The notes: generated by a model not told the origin, from the sequence alone. A stretch of 64,000 bases of DNA from JAAUTY01 sp964397305 (GCA_964397305.1 CAYNIP010000007.1:62001-126000); one strand, 5' to 3'; shown: positions 15,468 through 24,120, counted from the stretch's first letter. Made by a program: numbers and translations.

Positions 15468-18125
15468 TCAATTATCAGCAGCTACAGTGGCAATCTTCTG
15501 ACACTGCTGGGTATAGGTTGACAATTTGGTTTGTATTAGTTGATAGCTCGATACCTGTGCAGTAATTCCTGCTAAAAGCTGAAGCGCACTCTGGCATTTT
15601 TTAAGAGCAGTTGCTTGATTGACACTCCCTCCGTTCATCATCAGGGATTGAACATCTTCCATCAATCGCTCAGCTTGATACTCGTAGCTTGTAGCTTGCT
15701 GCTCTAAATTGATTATCTCGCGCACAAGCTTGTGTCGCCCTTGATAGTCAGCAAGAGTTAGTTCAAGTTCAGGTAAAGTTTCAACGCCAATCTTTTGATT
15801 CCTCAAAATATCAATAGCTTCTTGATATTTAGCATCTGCTTCTTGCCAAATTGAAAGGGGATATGGTGGATTGTTCGTTAATTCAGTTGCCTCGCGAGCA
15901 AGCTGCTGAGCTTGAGAAAGACCACCTGCGGCTTCCTTAATTTGATAATACCTTTCACTAATCAAAGACATTTGAGATTGACAGTTAGCTAGCTCGATCT
16001 GACTGCGTTGATAGGGAGATCCTGGAAGCTGGGATACTGTTTTCAGAAGGTTATTAGCATTTTTGAGATTAATGTATGCTGTTTCTAAAGCTTTCAGATC
16101 GTTAGAGTTTTGTAGTGAACTAGCCTGTTGAATCAGGGTTTGCGCTCGCGAGAGAGATAAGTGACCCTGTGCAATAGTAGTAGTTGCCCAGAGTGGAATG
16201 CTGATCGCGATCACTGCACCCGCTGCGATCGCTCCGCGCCGTAGCAGGCGCGATCGCTTTTGCTGCCCTGTCAGTTGACGATAGAGAGTAATATCCTTCA
16301 GTGCATTCATCGCAAGCTTCACTGACTGCTTTGCTTGCATAATATCTTGCTCAACAGCTCGCTTTATCCGATCGCATTGTTGTAAATACAGACGCCACAG
16401 TTGCCATTCATTCGCCTGCCGAGTTTCAAGTTGGCCGTCTGCATTGAATCGAATTGCCTGAAAGCCACCAAACAAAGCAATAAAAGCACTGAGCGTAACT
16501 GGATTTGCGGTGTTATCAACACTGTCATCTATTCCATGATTGATCAGCTTTGCCAGATTAGAATCGATTGATTGCAAAGCATCAACTGCCTCTTGAATAT
16601 TCTCAGCTTGCAAGCGAATTTGGCGGCGAGTTGTCAGAAAATTGATGCTTGTTTTGCCCTGCCTCCCTAAAGCTTTTAGCTCGCGCTCGAGATCCAAAAA
16701 TCGGACAACCTGAGGATTTTGAGCTAACTGTGTAGCTAGGCGATCGCTCTTGGTACACTGTACAGCAATCCTGCCTAAGGTTACTAATTGAGCGATCATT
16801 GTCTTAGTGTAATTATTAAGGCGATCGCATTCTTGACGAACTGTATCCCAAACCAATAGATCGTCTTGACTGCCTTGTTCAAAAATAAGCTGCCCCTCGC
16901 GGTCAAATCCGATTGCGGTCAGTGAGCAACCGCATAAGCGGAGTAGAACGTTCAAAGCGCGCGGATTGATCGGCATTTGGCCTTCAGAGGCAGGTAGCAC
17001 GAGGATATTTTGTAGGTGTTGCTGGATTTGCTTGAGCTTAGCGTGACTTGTCTGTAATTGAGTAAGTTGTGCTTTGAGATCGCAACCCTCCTCGAATAGC
17101 AACGGCTGGAATGCTGCTGTATTGGCGCGCTCAATCGAGCGGACGAAAGTAGCAAAATCCCGTTGGGACAAGTCTTGTTTCCATAACTGCTGGCAGGTCT
17201 GGTGAGTTGTGAAAATTTGAGCAAGCTGCTGTAGACCAATTAGTTTGGGTTTAACGAAGGCGAGCGTTGCCGTTATCTGATGAACGCTTTCTTTCAAATT
17301 CGCATATTCATATTGTTGGTTGTCAATAGTAATGACGGGACGATCCTGAAGATCGTAAGCACAGCAAATCGCTCTAGGTCTGTAGAATGAGATAATTTTA
17401 CTGATTGCCTGCGCGCTGAGCTGGTCGCTATCCAGTGTTGAACCTAAGTGCTCTAAAGAATCCTGGAACTTCTGAAGTTCAAGCAGCCTGCTCTCAAAAT
17501 CTTTCAATTGCTCTGCCGCTGATAAATTCCGCTGTGAGAAGGGCAAGATCCATTTGGCTGCTGTCAGTAACTTGTGCCAGCGATTGTCCAAGTTATTAGA
17601 AGATGGTTGAGCAAGAAAGTTTTGATCGCAGTTAGAGTCTGGTAAAGCTTGCCAAATCTCTTGGTTATCTAAACAGCTTTCTGCCAGTTTAGTTAGTTGC
17701 GTGACCTGGTTTTTGCGGGCAACGATCTGTTGATATTGGCTGTGAATCTGCTGATAGAGCAAACGAATTAAGTTGGCGTTCTTGACATTCTCTTCTTCAA
17801 AGAATTCCCAAAGCTCTAGGCCTTCTTCTCCCAAATCGAGCAAATTCTCCAGCCATTCGCCACTATTATCATCGCCGTCTGCACCAAGCAAGAGTCTTCC
17901 AACTACTAGTGCGCCGCGAGCTATCTCGATGGTATTGAGACGATTGACCGTAGCCTGCAAGCAATCGTGGTAAGGTTGAATGGAGACTTGCAACTCAGCC
18001 AGAGCTGTCTGGTTAGCGTTCAGAGTTTCGATTTGCTGGCGCAGGTCATTAGGACTAGTAAAGGCAAGATGGATTTCGGCAGACAACTGCTCAACTTGGG
18101 GAACGAGGGCGGCAAAGGTGAGCAT
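15468..18125 (-). CDS. large unknown protein with one membrane span and internal repeats
   Basis: This 885-residue protein is of no family I recognise. Long helical, glutamine-rich segments suggest coiled coils. One clear membrane span lies at about residue 630-655 (GAIAAGAVIAISIPLWA), preceded by basic KRSRLLRR, so the large N-terminal part is probably cytoplasmic. The C-terminal ~230 residues are again helical, TPR/coiled-coil-like. Three stretches look like diverged copies of one unit: around 255-300 (ICCAYDLQDRPVITID), 400-440 (TAIGFDREGQLIFEQG) and 560-600 (QAIRFNADGQLETRQA). The gene converges on the CRISPR array and ends 53 bases from its last repeat. It may be unrelated to CRISPR. Confidence 0.75.
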   Translation of the reverse strand: MLTFAALVPQVEQLSAEIHLAFTSPNDLRQQIETLNANQTALAELQVSIQPYHDCLQATVNRLNTIEIARGALVVGRLLLGADGDDNSGEWLENLLDLGEEGLELWEFFEEENVKNANLIRLLYQQIHSQYQQIVARKNQVTQLTKLAESCLDNQEIWQALPDSNCDQNFLAQPSSNNLDNRWHKLLTAAKWILPFSQRNLSAAEQLKDFESRLLELQKFQDSLEHLGSTLDSDQLSAQAISKIISFYRPRAICCAYDLQDRPVITIDNQQYEYANLKESVHQITATLAFVKPKLIGLQQLAQIFTTHQTCQQLWKQDLSQRDFATFVRSIERANTAAFQPLLFEEGCDLKAQLTQLQTSHAKLKQIQQHLQNILVLPASEGQMPINPRALNVLLRLCGCSLTAIGFDREGQLIFEQGSQDDLLVWDTVRQECDRLNNYTKTMIAQLVTLGRIAVQCTKSDRLATQLAQNPQVVRFLDLERELKALGRQGKTSINFLTTRRQIRLQAENIQEAVDALQSIDSNLAKLINHGIDDSVDNTANPVTLSAFIALFGGFQAIRFNADGQLETRQANEWQLWRLYLQQCDRIKRAVEQDIMQAKQSVKLAMNALKDITLYRQLTGQQKRSRLLRRGAIAAGAVIAISIPLWATTTIAQGHLSLSRAQTLIQQASSLQNSNDLKALETAYINLKNANNLLKTVSQLPGSPYQRSQIELANCQSQMSLISERYYQIKEAAGGLSQAQQLAREATELTNNPPYPLSIWQEADAKYQEAIDILRNQKIGVETLPELELTLADYQGRHKLVREIINLEQQATSYEYQAERLMEDVQSLMMNGGSVNQATALKKCQSALQLLAGITAQVSSYQLIQTKLSTYTQQCQKIATVAADN

Positions 18126-18370
18126 AGCTCTTTACTCCAAATACACTCCCAGTCAGGTAGCCAGGTAACGACTGCCCAAGCGGGTAATTTTAGCGAATAT
18201 CTTTGAGGATAGCTTTGCAATTTGTAGGGAATTGATTTCTTTTCGATCTCTTAAGCTTGACGTAACAATATGTATCGCAGCTGATCGTGGCGTTCCCCGC
18301 CTTGCCAGTTAAGCTCTCCCGGATCGATGGTGAACAGGGTCGATCGAACGGGTCTGGGCCTGGTCGCTAA

Positions 18371-18486
18371 GGGTGCATCTCACTTTGGAGACTCCCCTTC
18401 GCCCGATCTGGGAGAAGGGGTCCGGGGATGTAGACGTGCAGCAGCTTCTCGCAGAGTGGGCAAACTTGCCTAACAGAGATTCACCC
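18371..18486. mobile_element. 116-bp MITE-like element, copy 1
   Basis: The element is bounded by GGGTGCATCTC at the left and GAGATTCACCC at the right, an 11-bp near-perfect terminal inverted repeat. The interior includes ACTCCCCTTCGCCC and GCTTCTCGCAGAGTGGG. A copy of equal length lies in inverse orientation at 59859-59974. It has no coding capacity. The rest of 18126-18655 holds only the upstream region of the large unknown gene and shows nothing further. Confidence 0.6.
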
Positions 18487-18655
18487 GGTCGCCAAGCCCA
18501 GAGCTACTGAGGGTTTAGTAACCAAACCCCTAAAGAAGTACGGCAAGCTCTGGTGAGTCATCGTCCACGAACAGGCGGGTTTGAGCGCCTCAGTGGCTCG
18601 CGCTACCAGATGGCAGCAACGGCGCTCGACAATTCTTGCAGCAGGAAGGGGACTG

Positions 18656-18880
18656 ATGGATAATGCCGCCGATCTGATCAAACAATCTGACCAGCACGAC
18701 AGAGAGCTGCTCGCTAAAGCAGAAACCTTGGCAGAGCAGAACGGTACAGCCGTTGAGGATGAATTCCAGGGGTTACTCGCGGCTCGCGAGCAAGAAGAGC
18801 GAGCTGAGTTTGAGCGAAAGATGCAGGAGCGCGATGACCGGAATCCGAATTCAGATGGGTGCCAGCGAAGCCATTGCTGA
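18656..18880 (+). CDS. small hydrophilic protein, possibly a phage gene remnant
   Basis: This is a 74-residue frame with ATG 18656 after GCAGGAAGGGG, a good ribosome site. The product is very charged and helical (HDRELLAKAETLAEQNGTA, then AAREQEERAEFERKMQERDD). It overlaps the start of the phage-morphogenesis remnant at 18834 by 47 bases, as tightly packed phage genes do. I recognise no family. It could be a truncated phage gene or a chance frame in decayed DNA. Confidence 0.35.
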   Translation: MDNAADLIKQSDQHDRELLAKAETLAEQNGTAVEDEFQGLLAAREQEERAEFERKMQERDDRNPNSDGCQRSHC

Positions 18881-19095
18881 GCTTGCTGCTCTGGTAGCGC
18901 GGCTGCGACGACCGCGACCGATGTTTGCGGCGATCGGAGAGCACAGCGGAGCACGCAGCAGCATTTTGAGCGTGAGACCGACCCAGAGGGACGACCCTGG
19001 GAGCCGCTAAAGCCAGAAACACTTGCTCGCAAGCAAGCCGACCGCAGAATCCTGAAGATTTTGCAGGAGCAGGGGGATTTACGTGGCTCGATTGT
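18834..19095 (+). pseudogene. frameshifted phage virion morphogenesis protein (gpG-like)
   Basis: ATG 18834, preceded by AGGAG, reads MTGIRIQMGASEAIAELAAL and continues to RPRPMFAAIGEH near 18945. The frame must then shift by one base, after which the sequence continues RSTQQHFERETDPEGRPWEP, LKPETLARKQADRRILKIL and GDLRGSI. The DPEGRPWEPLKPETLA stretch is typical of the Mu-like gpG/virion-morphogenesis family, which acts in head or tail completion. The remnant is cut off at the first repeat of the orphan CRISPR (19096). It therefore carries both a frameshift and a 3' truncation and marks an old prophage. Confidence 0.7.
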
Positions 19096-19276
19096 GTTGC
19101 ACCCGGTCTTCTGGCCGGGGGAGGGCTGAAACGCGCTGCGCGCGCCCGTCGGTGGGAGCTGCCGGCGTTGCACCCGGTCTTCCGGCCGGGTGGGGATTGA
19201 AACCTGACCTGGTAGGAGCAGGCGATCGCTGCTGGCATCGTTGCACCCGGTCTTCCGGCCGGGTGAGGATTGAAAC
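19096..19276 (+). CRISPR. orphan three-repeat CRISPR of a second class
   Basis: Three 37-nt repeats (19096-19132, 19167-19203, 19240-19276) start GTTGCACCCGGTCTTC and end GATTGAAAC. They flank spacers of 34 and 36 bases. Repeats 2 and 3 differ by one base. Repeat 1 has several changes (CTGAAAC end), so it is the decayed, leader-distal end. The ATTGAAAC ending is the classic type I/III form and differs wholly from the main array. No matching cas genes lie nearby, so any processing would need enzymes encoded elsewhere. Confidence 0.9.
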
Positions 19277-19309
19277 TAATACCGATAACTCCCCTTATGG
19301 GAACTAAAA

Positions 19310-19599
19310 GTCACCCCCTCCCAACTTGCGAGAGGGGCTTCTAACTCCCCTTCTCCCAGCCTTGGGAGAAGGGGCCGGGGGACGAGGGCCCCGTAACCCA
19401 GAAACCAAAAAGTCACCCCCTCCCAACTTGCGAGAGGAGCTTCTAGCTCCCCTGCTCCCAGCCTTGGGAGAAGGGGCCGGGGGATGAGGGCCCCCGCAAC
19501 GCTGTTCGCGCTAGCGTCGCGTAGCGATAGAGGGCTACCCTCCGCTCCTGAAGCAATCGCCCAAAATTCAGGGGAGCCGCGCTTTTTTCGTCCACCCGC
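19310..19599. repeat. dispersed CTCCCC...GGGGCCGGGGG repeats, tandem and nested
   Basis: Two tandem units about 102 bases apart begin GTCACCCCCTCCCAACTTGC (19310 and 19412). Each contains the palindrome CTCCC(N)TTGGGAG followed by AAGGGGCCGGGGGA. The second continues (19447-19599) into a longer unit also found at 23617-23756 and 23849-23987. Here it carries about 28 extra bases (GCTGTTCGCGCTAGCGTCGC...) not present in the other copies. The remaining gene-free bases to 19823 include further repeat pieces (GACATCAGCCTGTTGCG) that recur near 52048. Confidence 0.7.
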
Positions 19600-19823
19600 A
19601 GACAAATCGCTGCACTCCTTCCCCCTTAGGCGGTGCGTGCCGACTCTGCGAGCAGCCGCTGCGCGTCTACGCCCCCCGGCCCCTGCTCCTAAGGTTGGGA
19701 GAGCAAATTAGGGTGTAGGCGTTCGCGCTAGCGGGCCGGAGACATCAGCCTGTTGCGTAGCAACGTAGAGCTGCCAACCTGAGGTGTTCGCGCAGCCCGG
19801 CCCCCCACGTTGCCAGCCGCTCG

Positions 19824-20093
19824 CTAGCTTCCCCCCAAAGCCTGCTGCAACAAATAGCGCACGATATCCGCCTTACTGCGGCCCGTCTTCGCCGCAGCGA
19901 GGGACAGCTTTTTGTGCAAGCTTTCCGGTAAATCGACCGTGTAACGGAACGTTGGCTCCTTGCGGGGCAACTGAAGCTCAGCAATGAGGGCTGCCTCAGG
20001 CGATCGCGCCAATTCCGCAGACGCTTCTGAAACGGCCTCAGCCTTCGTCGCGTCTGCATCGTCCGGTGATGGGGATGGAGGTGTTGGGCTCAT
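19824..20093 (-). CDS. ribbon-helix-helix DNA-binding protein
   Basis: This 89-residue protein has an N-terminal proline/aspartate/alanine-rich unordered region (SPTPPSPSPDDADAT). Its C-terminal ~45 residues form a ribbon-helix-helix: FRYTVDLPESLHKKLSLAAA, then KTGRSKADIVRYLLQQAL. This layout, a flexible arm plus RHH, is seen in plasmid partition (ParG-like) and antitoxin (CopG-like) proteins. No toxin or ParA gene is next to it. Its upstream DNA is an unusual AT-rich, motif-repeating stretch that may be its binding region. The start at 20093 is favoured; ATG 20120 is an alternative. Confidence 0.75.
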   Translation of the reverse strand: MSPTPPSPSPDDADATKAEAVSEASAELARSPEAALIAELQLPRKEPTFRYTVDLPESLHKKLSLAAAKTGRSKADIVRYLLQQALGGS

Positions 20094-20120
20094 CGTTAAA
20101 ATTATCCTTTGCCAAAACAA

Positions 20121-20440
20121 ACTCGTGGGCCTTGATGCAAAACTGCTAGCCAGTTAGCCAAGCCATTTTAAGGTAATAACTGCATTTAAGCTTAAGGTTA
20201 GTAAAGCTTGCTTAACTACAGCTTTGCACTTAACAAAGCAGTACGGTTTTACCAGCTTAAGTACCAGTGTACATTAGCACAGCATTACAACAAGCATTGT
20301 AATGTTAAAAACAGCTTTAAGTTTTGTATAAAATAGTGCCAAGCTGTATCAGGTATTGCCAAGCGGCAGCACTTGCTGCTTTAAGTACTTACTGCAACTA
20401 GCACGTCAAGCAAAACTCAGTTACCCTTTTAAGTCTCAGC
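20121..20440. promoter_or_regulatory. AT-rich stretch with many TTAAG motifs beside the RHH gene
   Basis: This ~300-base gene-free stretch differs sharply from its GC-rich neighbours. It contains about seven TTAAG words (for example TTTAAGCTTAAGG near 20186) and several GCTTAAC/CACTTAAC variants, AGCTT and GCATTGTAATG. It could be an operator or centromere-like array for the adjacent RHH protein, or relic plasmid DNA. Nothing coding is visible. From 20440 to 20831 I see no further feature. Confidence 0.4.
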
Positions 20441-20831
20441 CAAGGGTCTCCAGCTCCAGCTCCCCAGGCCCAGCACCGCTAATCCAGGATCAAAATGGGA
20501 GAGTTCGCCCGCACTTGTGGAGCCAGGTGGTTCTTGCCCGATTCCGACCTACCCCCTGGCAGTTTCTGGTTCTAAACTTCGCCGCTGCCGCTCGACCGCA
20601 GGCAGCGGGCGATCGCCGGTTTGAGCCCCCTGATGCGATCGGCCGAGGCGGCAAGCGCCAAGCCGAGACCCCTTGTGCATCCCTCGCTTGCCTGAGACCC
20701 CCGTGCCAGCGAACAGCGTCGATGGCGGGCCCGCTGGGCGATCGCGCCGAGTTCCCCAACAGTACCCACATCTCCTCTCCCGACTCCGCTATGATGATCC
20801 CGTTACTCTGCTCAGAACTCGATCCATCCCG

Positions 20832-21656
20832 ATGTCAGCCCAGTGGGACTATTTGCTACACAACCTTGGAGAATGGCAAGGTTCTTTTAGCCACTACACG
20901 CCCCGGGGAGAACTCCTGAGCGAGGAGCCCAGCACGGTCATCCTCGCGAGCCAAGACGACGGCCGGGAGATCCAGCAGACCATCCGCCGCCAGCCGCCGG
21001 GGCAACTGCTCCAGGAACAAGTCCTCACCTACCGCTCCCTAGCTCGCAGTATTTTGGTTCACGAAGACGGCAGCTTTTCCCAGGGCTCCATGCAGTGGGG
21101 ACCCTACGGGGAGTTTGGCGCCGAGCTGGGGCTGATCGCCGGCGATGAACGCTTGCGCCTCGTGCAACTCTTTGACCGGAGTAGCCAGCTCAGCGCCCTC
21201 ACCCTCATTCGCGAGCACCGCGCTGGCACGCAGCCAACCCCACGACCTCTCCTCCAAGTCGAGCACCTCCTGGGGACTTGGCAGGGAGAGGCGGTCACTC
21301 GGTATGCTGATTTGCGGCCACCGGAGCGGTATGCAACACGCTTGCAGGTGGATCGCTGGGGCGGCGATCGCCTTCAGCAGTCCCTCCAGTTTGGCGATCG
21401 CCAGCTCCGCTCCACAGCCCGGATCGACGGCTCGTGCCTCCACTTTGAAGACGGCCCCCTAGCGGTGCAGTTGCTCCTGCTCCCCCACGGCGTCTCGAGC
21501 AACAGCCCCCGCCTGATTAAGCCAGGCCAAGGGTTTGTCCTCGAGCTGGGCTGGTTGCTCACTCCGAGCCAGCGCCAGCGCCTGGTGCGTCGCTACGGCT
21601 CGCGCGGCGACTGGCAGAGCCTGACGTGGATTCGAGAGCAAAAGCTGGCGCCCTAG
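20832..21656 (+). CDS. DUF3598 family protein
   Basis: This 274-residue protein of the cyanobacterial DUF3598 family has a lipocalin-like (calycin) beta-barrel fold. It begins MSAQWDYLLHNLGEWQGSFS, the usual start of the family. It contains a second barrel half from about residue 135 (VEHLLGTWQGEAVTRYADL), so two related domains are visible (GEWQGSFS and GTWQGEAV). It ends with the tryptophan/arginine-rich LTWIREQKL. The start ATG 20832 is chosen by family alignment; the frame is open further upstream. Function is unknown, and related barrels bind bilins or other small ligands. It is monocistronic. Confidence 0.8.
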   Translation: MSAQWDYLLHNLGEWQGSFSHYTPRGELLSEEPSTVILASQDDGREIQQTIRRQPPGQLLQEQVLTYRSLARSILVHEDGSFSQGSMQWGPYGEFGAELGLIAGDERLRLVQLFDRSSQLSALTLIREHRAGTQPTPRPLLQVEHLLGTWQGEAVTRYADLRPPERYATRLQVDRWGGDRLQQSLQFGDRQLRSTARIDGSCLHFEDGPLAVQLLLLPHGVSSNSPRLIKPGQGFVLELGWLLTPSQRQRLVRRYGSRGDWQSLTWIREQKLAP

Positions 21657-21824
21657 GGTCTATCATCAATGACTCACGAAACCTTTGCCAGCACTAGCCT
21701 TGAGGCGATGAGACTGACAAGACTTGCTGAGGCCACCAGGTCCTCGCTAGCGGAATTCTGGCTTTCAGGGACGACACGCCCTAACCATTTGCATCTCAAC
21801 CCTGGCCCTGCTCGGCCCAGCCGC

Positions 21825-21830
21825 TATAAT
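21825..21830 (+). promoter_or_regulatory. -10 element for the BON-like gene
   Basis: A perfect TATAAT lies 38 bases upstream of the ATG at 21868. No good -35 is seen. Confidence 0.5.
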
Positions 21831-21867
21831 CGTGGCGTTGTTGTTCTGAATAAGCGGGGGTCAGTGT

Positions 21868-22203
21868 ATGGGTTTCTTAGGCAAACTCTTTGGCAAGAAA
21901 GAAGAAGAAAAAGCACAGGCAACACCCAATCTAGCCGTGCGGCGGGTTGCTCAAGAGCGCTCGATTCCACCAGAAAAAGTTGGCTTGGATGGGAACTTTG
22001 ATGAAAGCGGTCTCGCCAAGCGCGTTGCCAAGGCCCTGGACGATGCCAACATTTCTGATAATGTCGGCCTCTGGGTAGCCCAGCGAGGCAGCACCGTCGT
22101 GCTCAAGTACAACGAGGACGCCAAGGGGGTGCTCGCCCGCGCCCAGCAAGTAGCGCAGGGTGTCGATGGGGCCACGGCCGTCGAGACGCTTCCGAATACC
22201 TAG
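21868..22203 (+). CDS. small conserved protein, possibly BON-domain
   Basis: This is a 111-residue protein. The N-terminus GFLGKLFGKKEEEKAQ is basic/acidic and amphipathic. Residues ~40-108 have a helix-strand pattern like a BON module: GLAKRVAKALDDANI, VGLWVAQRGSTVVLKYNED, and AQQVAQGVDGATAVETL. BON domains bind membranes or polysaccharides. It is transcribed alone from a TATAAT promoter, with argJ next downstream under its own promoter. Assignment to BON is tentative. Confidence 0.65.
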   Translation: MGFLGKLFGKKEEEKAQATPNLAVRRVAQERSIPPEKVGLDGNFDESGLAKRVAKALDDANISDNVGLWVAQRGSTVVLKYNEDAKGVLARAQQVAQGVDGATAVETLPNT

Positions 22204-22236
22204 CCCCTCGGTTCGGCAACCGTTGCGCCACGCTGC

Positions 22237-22242
22237 TATAAT
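22237..22242 (+). promoter_or_regulatory. -10 element for argJ
   Basis: TATAAT lies 31 bases before the argJ ATG, in the 69-base gap after the preceding gene. A -35 is not clear. Confidence 0.5.
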
Positions 22243-22272
22243 TCGCGCGAAGCGATTTAGGCAGCAGAGCAG

Positions 22273-23544
22273 ATGGCAGATTGGCAGGTGATTGAAGGCA
22301 GTGTGACAGCTCCCAGAGGGTTCCAAGCGGCTGGGATTACGGCGGGCTTGAAGCCCTCGGGGGCTCCAGACTTGGCCCTGATCCTCTCAGAGACGGATGC
22401 GATCGCCGCTGGTGTGTTCACTCTGACTGAAGTACGCGCTGCCTGCGTAAACTACTGCCGTCGTCGCTTGCGGAAAAAAAGTAGCGCTCGGGCGATTCTC
22501 TGCAATGCCGGCCAAGCCAATGCTGCTACGGGGGAGCAAGGCCGGCGCGACGCCGAGGAGTCGGCCGAGCGCTTGGCGGCTGAGCTGCAAATTGCCCCCG
22601 ATGCCGTGCTGCTGGCCTCCACAGGGGTCATTGGTCAGCGCCTGAACATGGCAGCCTTGCGAGCAGGCATTCCGAAAGCGGTAGCGGCCTTGTCGGCTAC
22701 GGGCGGGGCGGCGGCAGCCCAGGCCATCGTCACGACCGATCTGGTCACGAAGTCGATCGCCCTGGAAACCATGATGGGCGATCGCCCCGTCCGCCTAGGC
22801 GGTATCGCGAAGGGGTCCGGGATGATTCACCCCAACATGGCAACGATGCTGGGCTTCATTACCTGCGACGCTGCGGTGTCCACCCACCTCTGGCAACAGA
22901 TGCTCGCCCGGGCCGCGGCGCAGAGCTTCAACCAAATCACAGTGGACGGCGACACCAGTACCAACGACACATTGATCGCCCTAGCCAACGGCCAGTCCCG
23001 CACCCCAGCCATTACCGAGATGGACGCAGCCGGCCAGCGTCTGGAGGCGATGTTAGTGGCCGTCTGCCAGCACCTCGCCAAGGCGATCGCCCGGGACGGT
23101 GAAGGGGCCACCTGCCTGATCGAAGTCCAAGTGACGGGAGCCCCCGAAGACGCCGCTGCTCGCCGAGTAGCCCGCACCATCGCCAGTTCCTCCCTGGTGA
23201 AGTCAGCCATCTTTGGCCGCGATCCTAACTGGGGCCGCATTGCCGCCGCCGCCGGCCGCGCCGGGGTTCCCTTCGACCAAAATGCCCTCCGCATCCAACT
23301 GGGACCGCTCCCGCTCATGGAAGCAGGGCAACCCCTCGCCTTTGATCGCGCCGCCGCCAGCCAGTACATTCAGGACATTGCCGCCGCCTCCAGCAGCACA
23401 GCCGCCGATGGCTCCCTCCAGCAACACTTGGATTATCCCCTAGTGATTCAGGTCGATCTCGGCCAAGGAGCAGGAACCGGCCTCGCCTGGGGCTGTGACC
23501 TCAGCTATGACTATGTGAAGATCAATGCAGAGTACACAACCTAG
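22273..23544 (+). CDS. argJ: bifunctional ornithine acetyltransferase/N-acetylglutamate synthase
   Basis: This 423-residue enzyme recycles the acetyl group from N-acetylornithine to glutamate in arginine synthesis. The self-cleavage site is clear: MIHPNMATMLGFITCD, where the ATML threonine becomes the nucleophile of the beta chain. Other family hallmarks are GFQAAGITAGLK near the start, FGRDPNWGRIAAAAGRAGV, and the GTGLAWGCDLSYDYVKINA end. Length is normal for the family. A TATAAT box lies 31 bases upstream. There is no operon partner. Confidence 0.96.
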   Translation: MADWQVIEGSVTAPRGFQAAGITAGLKPSGAPDLALILSETDAIAAGVFTLTEVRAACVNYCRRRLRKKSSARAILCNAGQANAATGEQGRRDAEESAERLAAELQIAPDAVLLASTGVIGQRLNMAALRAGIPKAVAALSATGGAAAAQAIVTTDLVTKSIALETMMGDRPVRLGGIAKGSGMIHPNMATMLGFITCDAAVSTHLWQQMLARAAAQSFNQITVDGDTSTNDTLIALANGQSRTPAITEMDAAGQRLEAMLVAVCQHLAKAIARDGEGATCLIEVQVTGAPEDAAARRVARTIASSSLVKSAIFGRDPNWGRIAAAAGRAGVPFDQNALRIQLGPLPLMEAGQPLAFDRAAASQYIQDIAAASSSTAADGSLQQHLDYPLVIQVDLGQGAGTGLAWGCDLSYDYVKINAEYTT

Positions 23545-23616
23545 AATTTGCCAGGACCGAAAAAACGAAGAGGGGCGGCCAACAATTCAAGGCGATGAAC
23601 CCCAGTTTGCTGCTAA

Positions 23617-23756
23617 CTCCCCTGCTCCCAGCTTTGGGAGAAGGGGCCGGGGGATGAGGGCCCCGTAACCCTAAAGAGGGCTACCCTCTGGTCCTGGAAC
23701 AAGCGCTCAAAATTCACGAGGAGCCGCGCTTGTTGTCGCCCACCCCCGTCCTGCCC
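23617..23756. repeat. long dispersed repeat, copy
   Basis: About 140 bases run from CTCCCCTGCTCCCAGCTTTG to CACCCCCGTCCTGCCC. It is almost the same as 23849-23987 and as 19447-19599 without the latter's insertion. It includes the GAGGGCTACCCTC palindrome and CAAGCGCTCAAAATTCA. The gene-free interval 23545-24025 consists mainly of this pair. Confidence 0.75.
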
Positions 23757-23848
23757 GGGGTGAACGAAATTTTGCGCGGGATGTTTGTACTACCTTGCTC
23801 AGACCTCACCCTAAATCCCACTCCCAAATTTGGGAGTGGCACTTCTAG

Positions 23849-23987
23849 CTCCCCTGCTCCCAGCTTTGGGAGAAGGGGCCGGGGGATGAGGGCCCGGTAA
23901 CGCAGAAGAGGGCTACCCTCTAGTCCTAGAACAAGCGCTCAAAATTCAGGGGAGTCGCGCTTTTGGTCGCCCACCCCCGTTCTGCCC
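23849..23987. repeat. long dispersed repeat, second copy
   Basis: This is the second tandem copy, 232 bases from the first, with a few base differences (GTTCTGCCC end). It is immediately followed by the B12 riboswitch region. Confidence 0.75.
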
Positions 23988-24025
23988 TAGGCCCAAAGCC
24001 TACCGCTCAACTGTGATAGACTATA

Positions 24026-24120
24026 CAGGCTTGAGGTTGGGAAAGTCCGGTGCGATCCCGGTACTGTGCCGCAACTGTAATCGCAGTGGTCAGGGAATCA
24101 TCGGGCTCTAGTTGGGTTGC
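24026..24120 (+). promoter_or_regulatory. cobalamin riboswitch
   Basis: The conserved B12 core is visible: GGGAAAGTCCGGTGCGATCC, then GTACTGTGCCGCAACTGTAA and TCGCAGTGGTCAGGG. These match the riboswitch consensus (GGTGCGAATCC, CCGCAACTGTAAGCG). It precedes cobG by about 150 bases and should lower expression of the B12 pathway when adenosylcobalamin is plentiful. The exact ends and the expression platform are not resolved. Confidence 0.88.
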
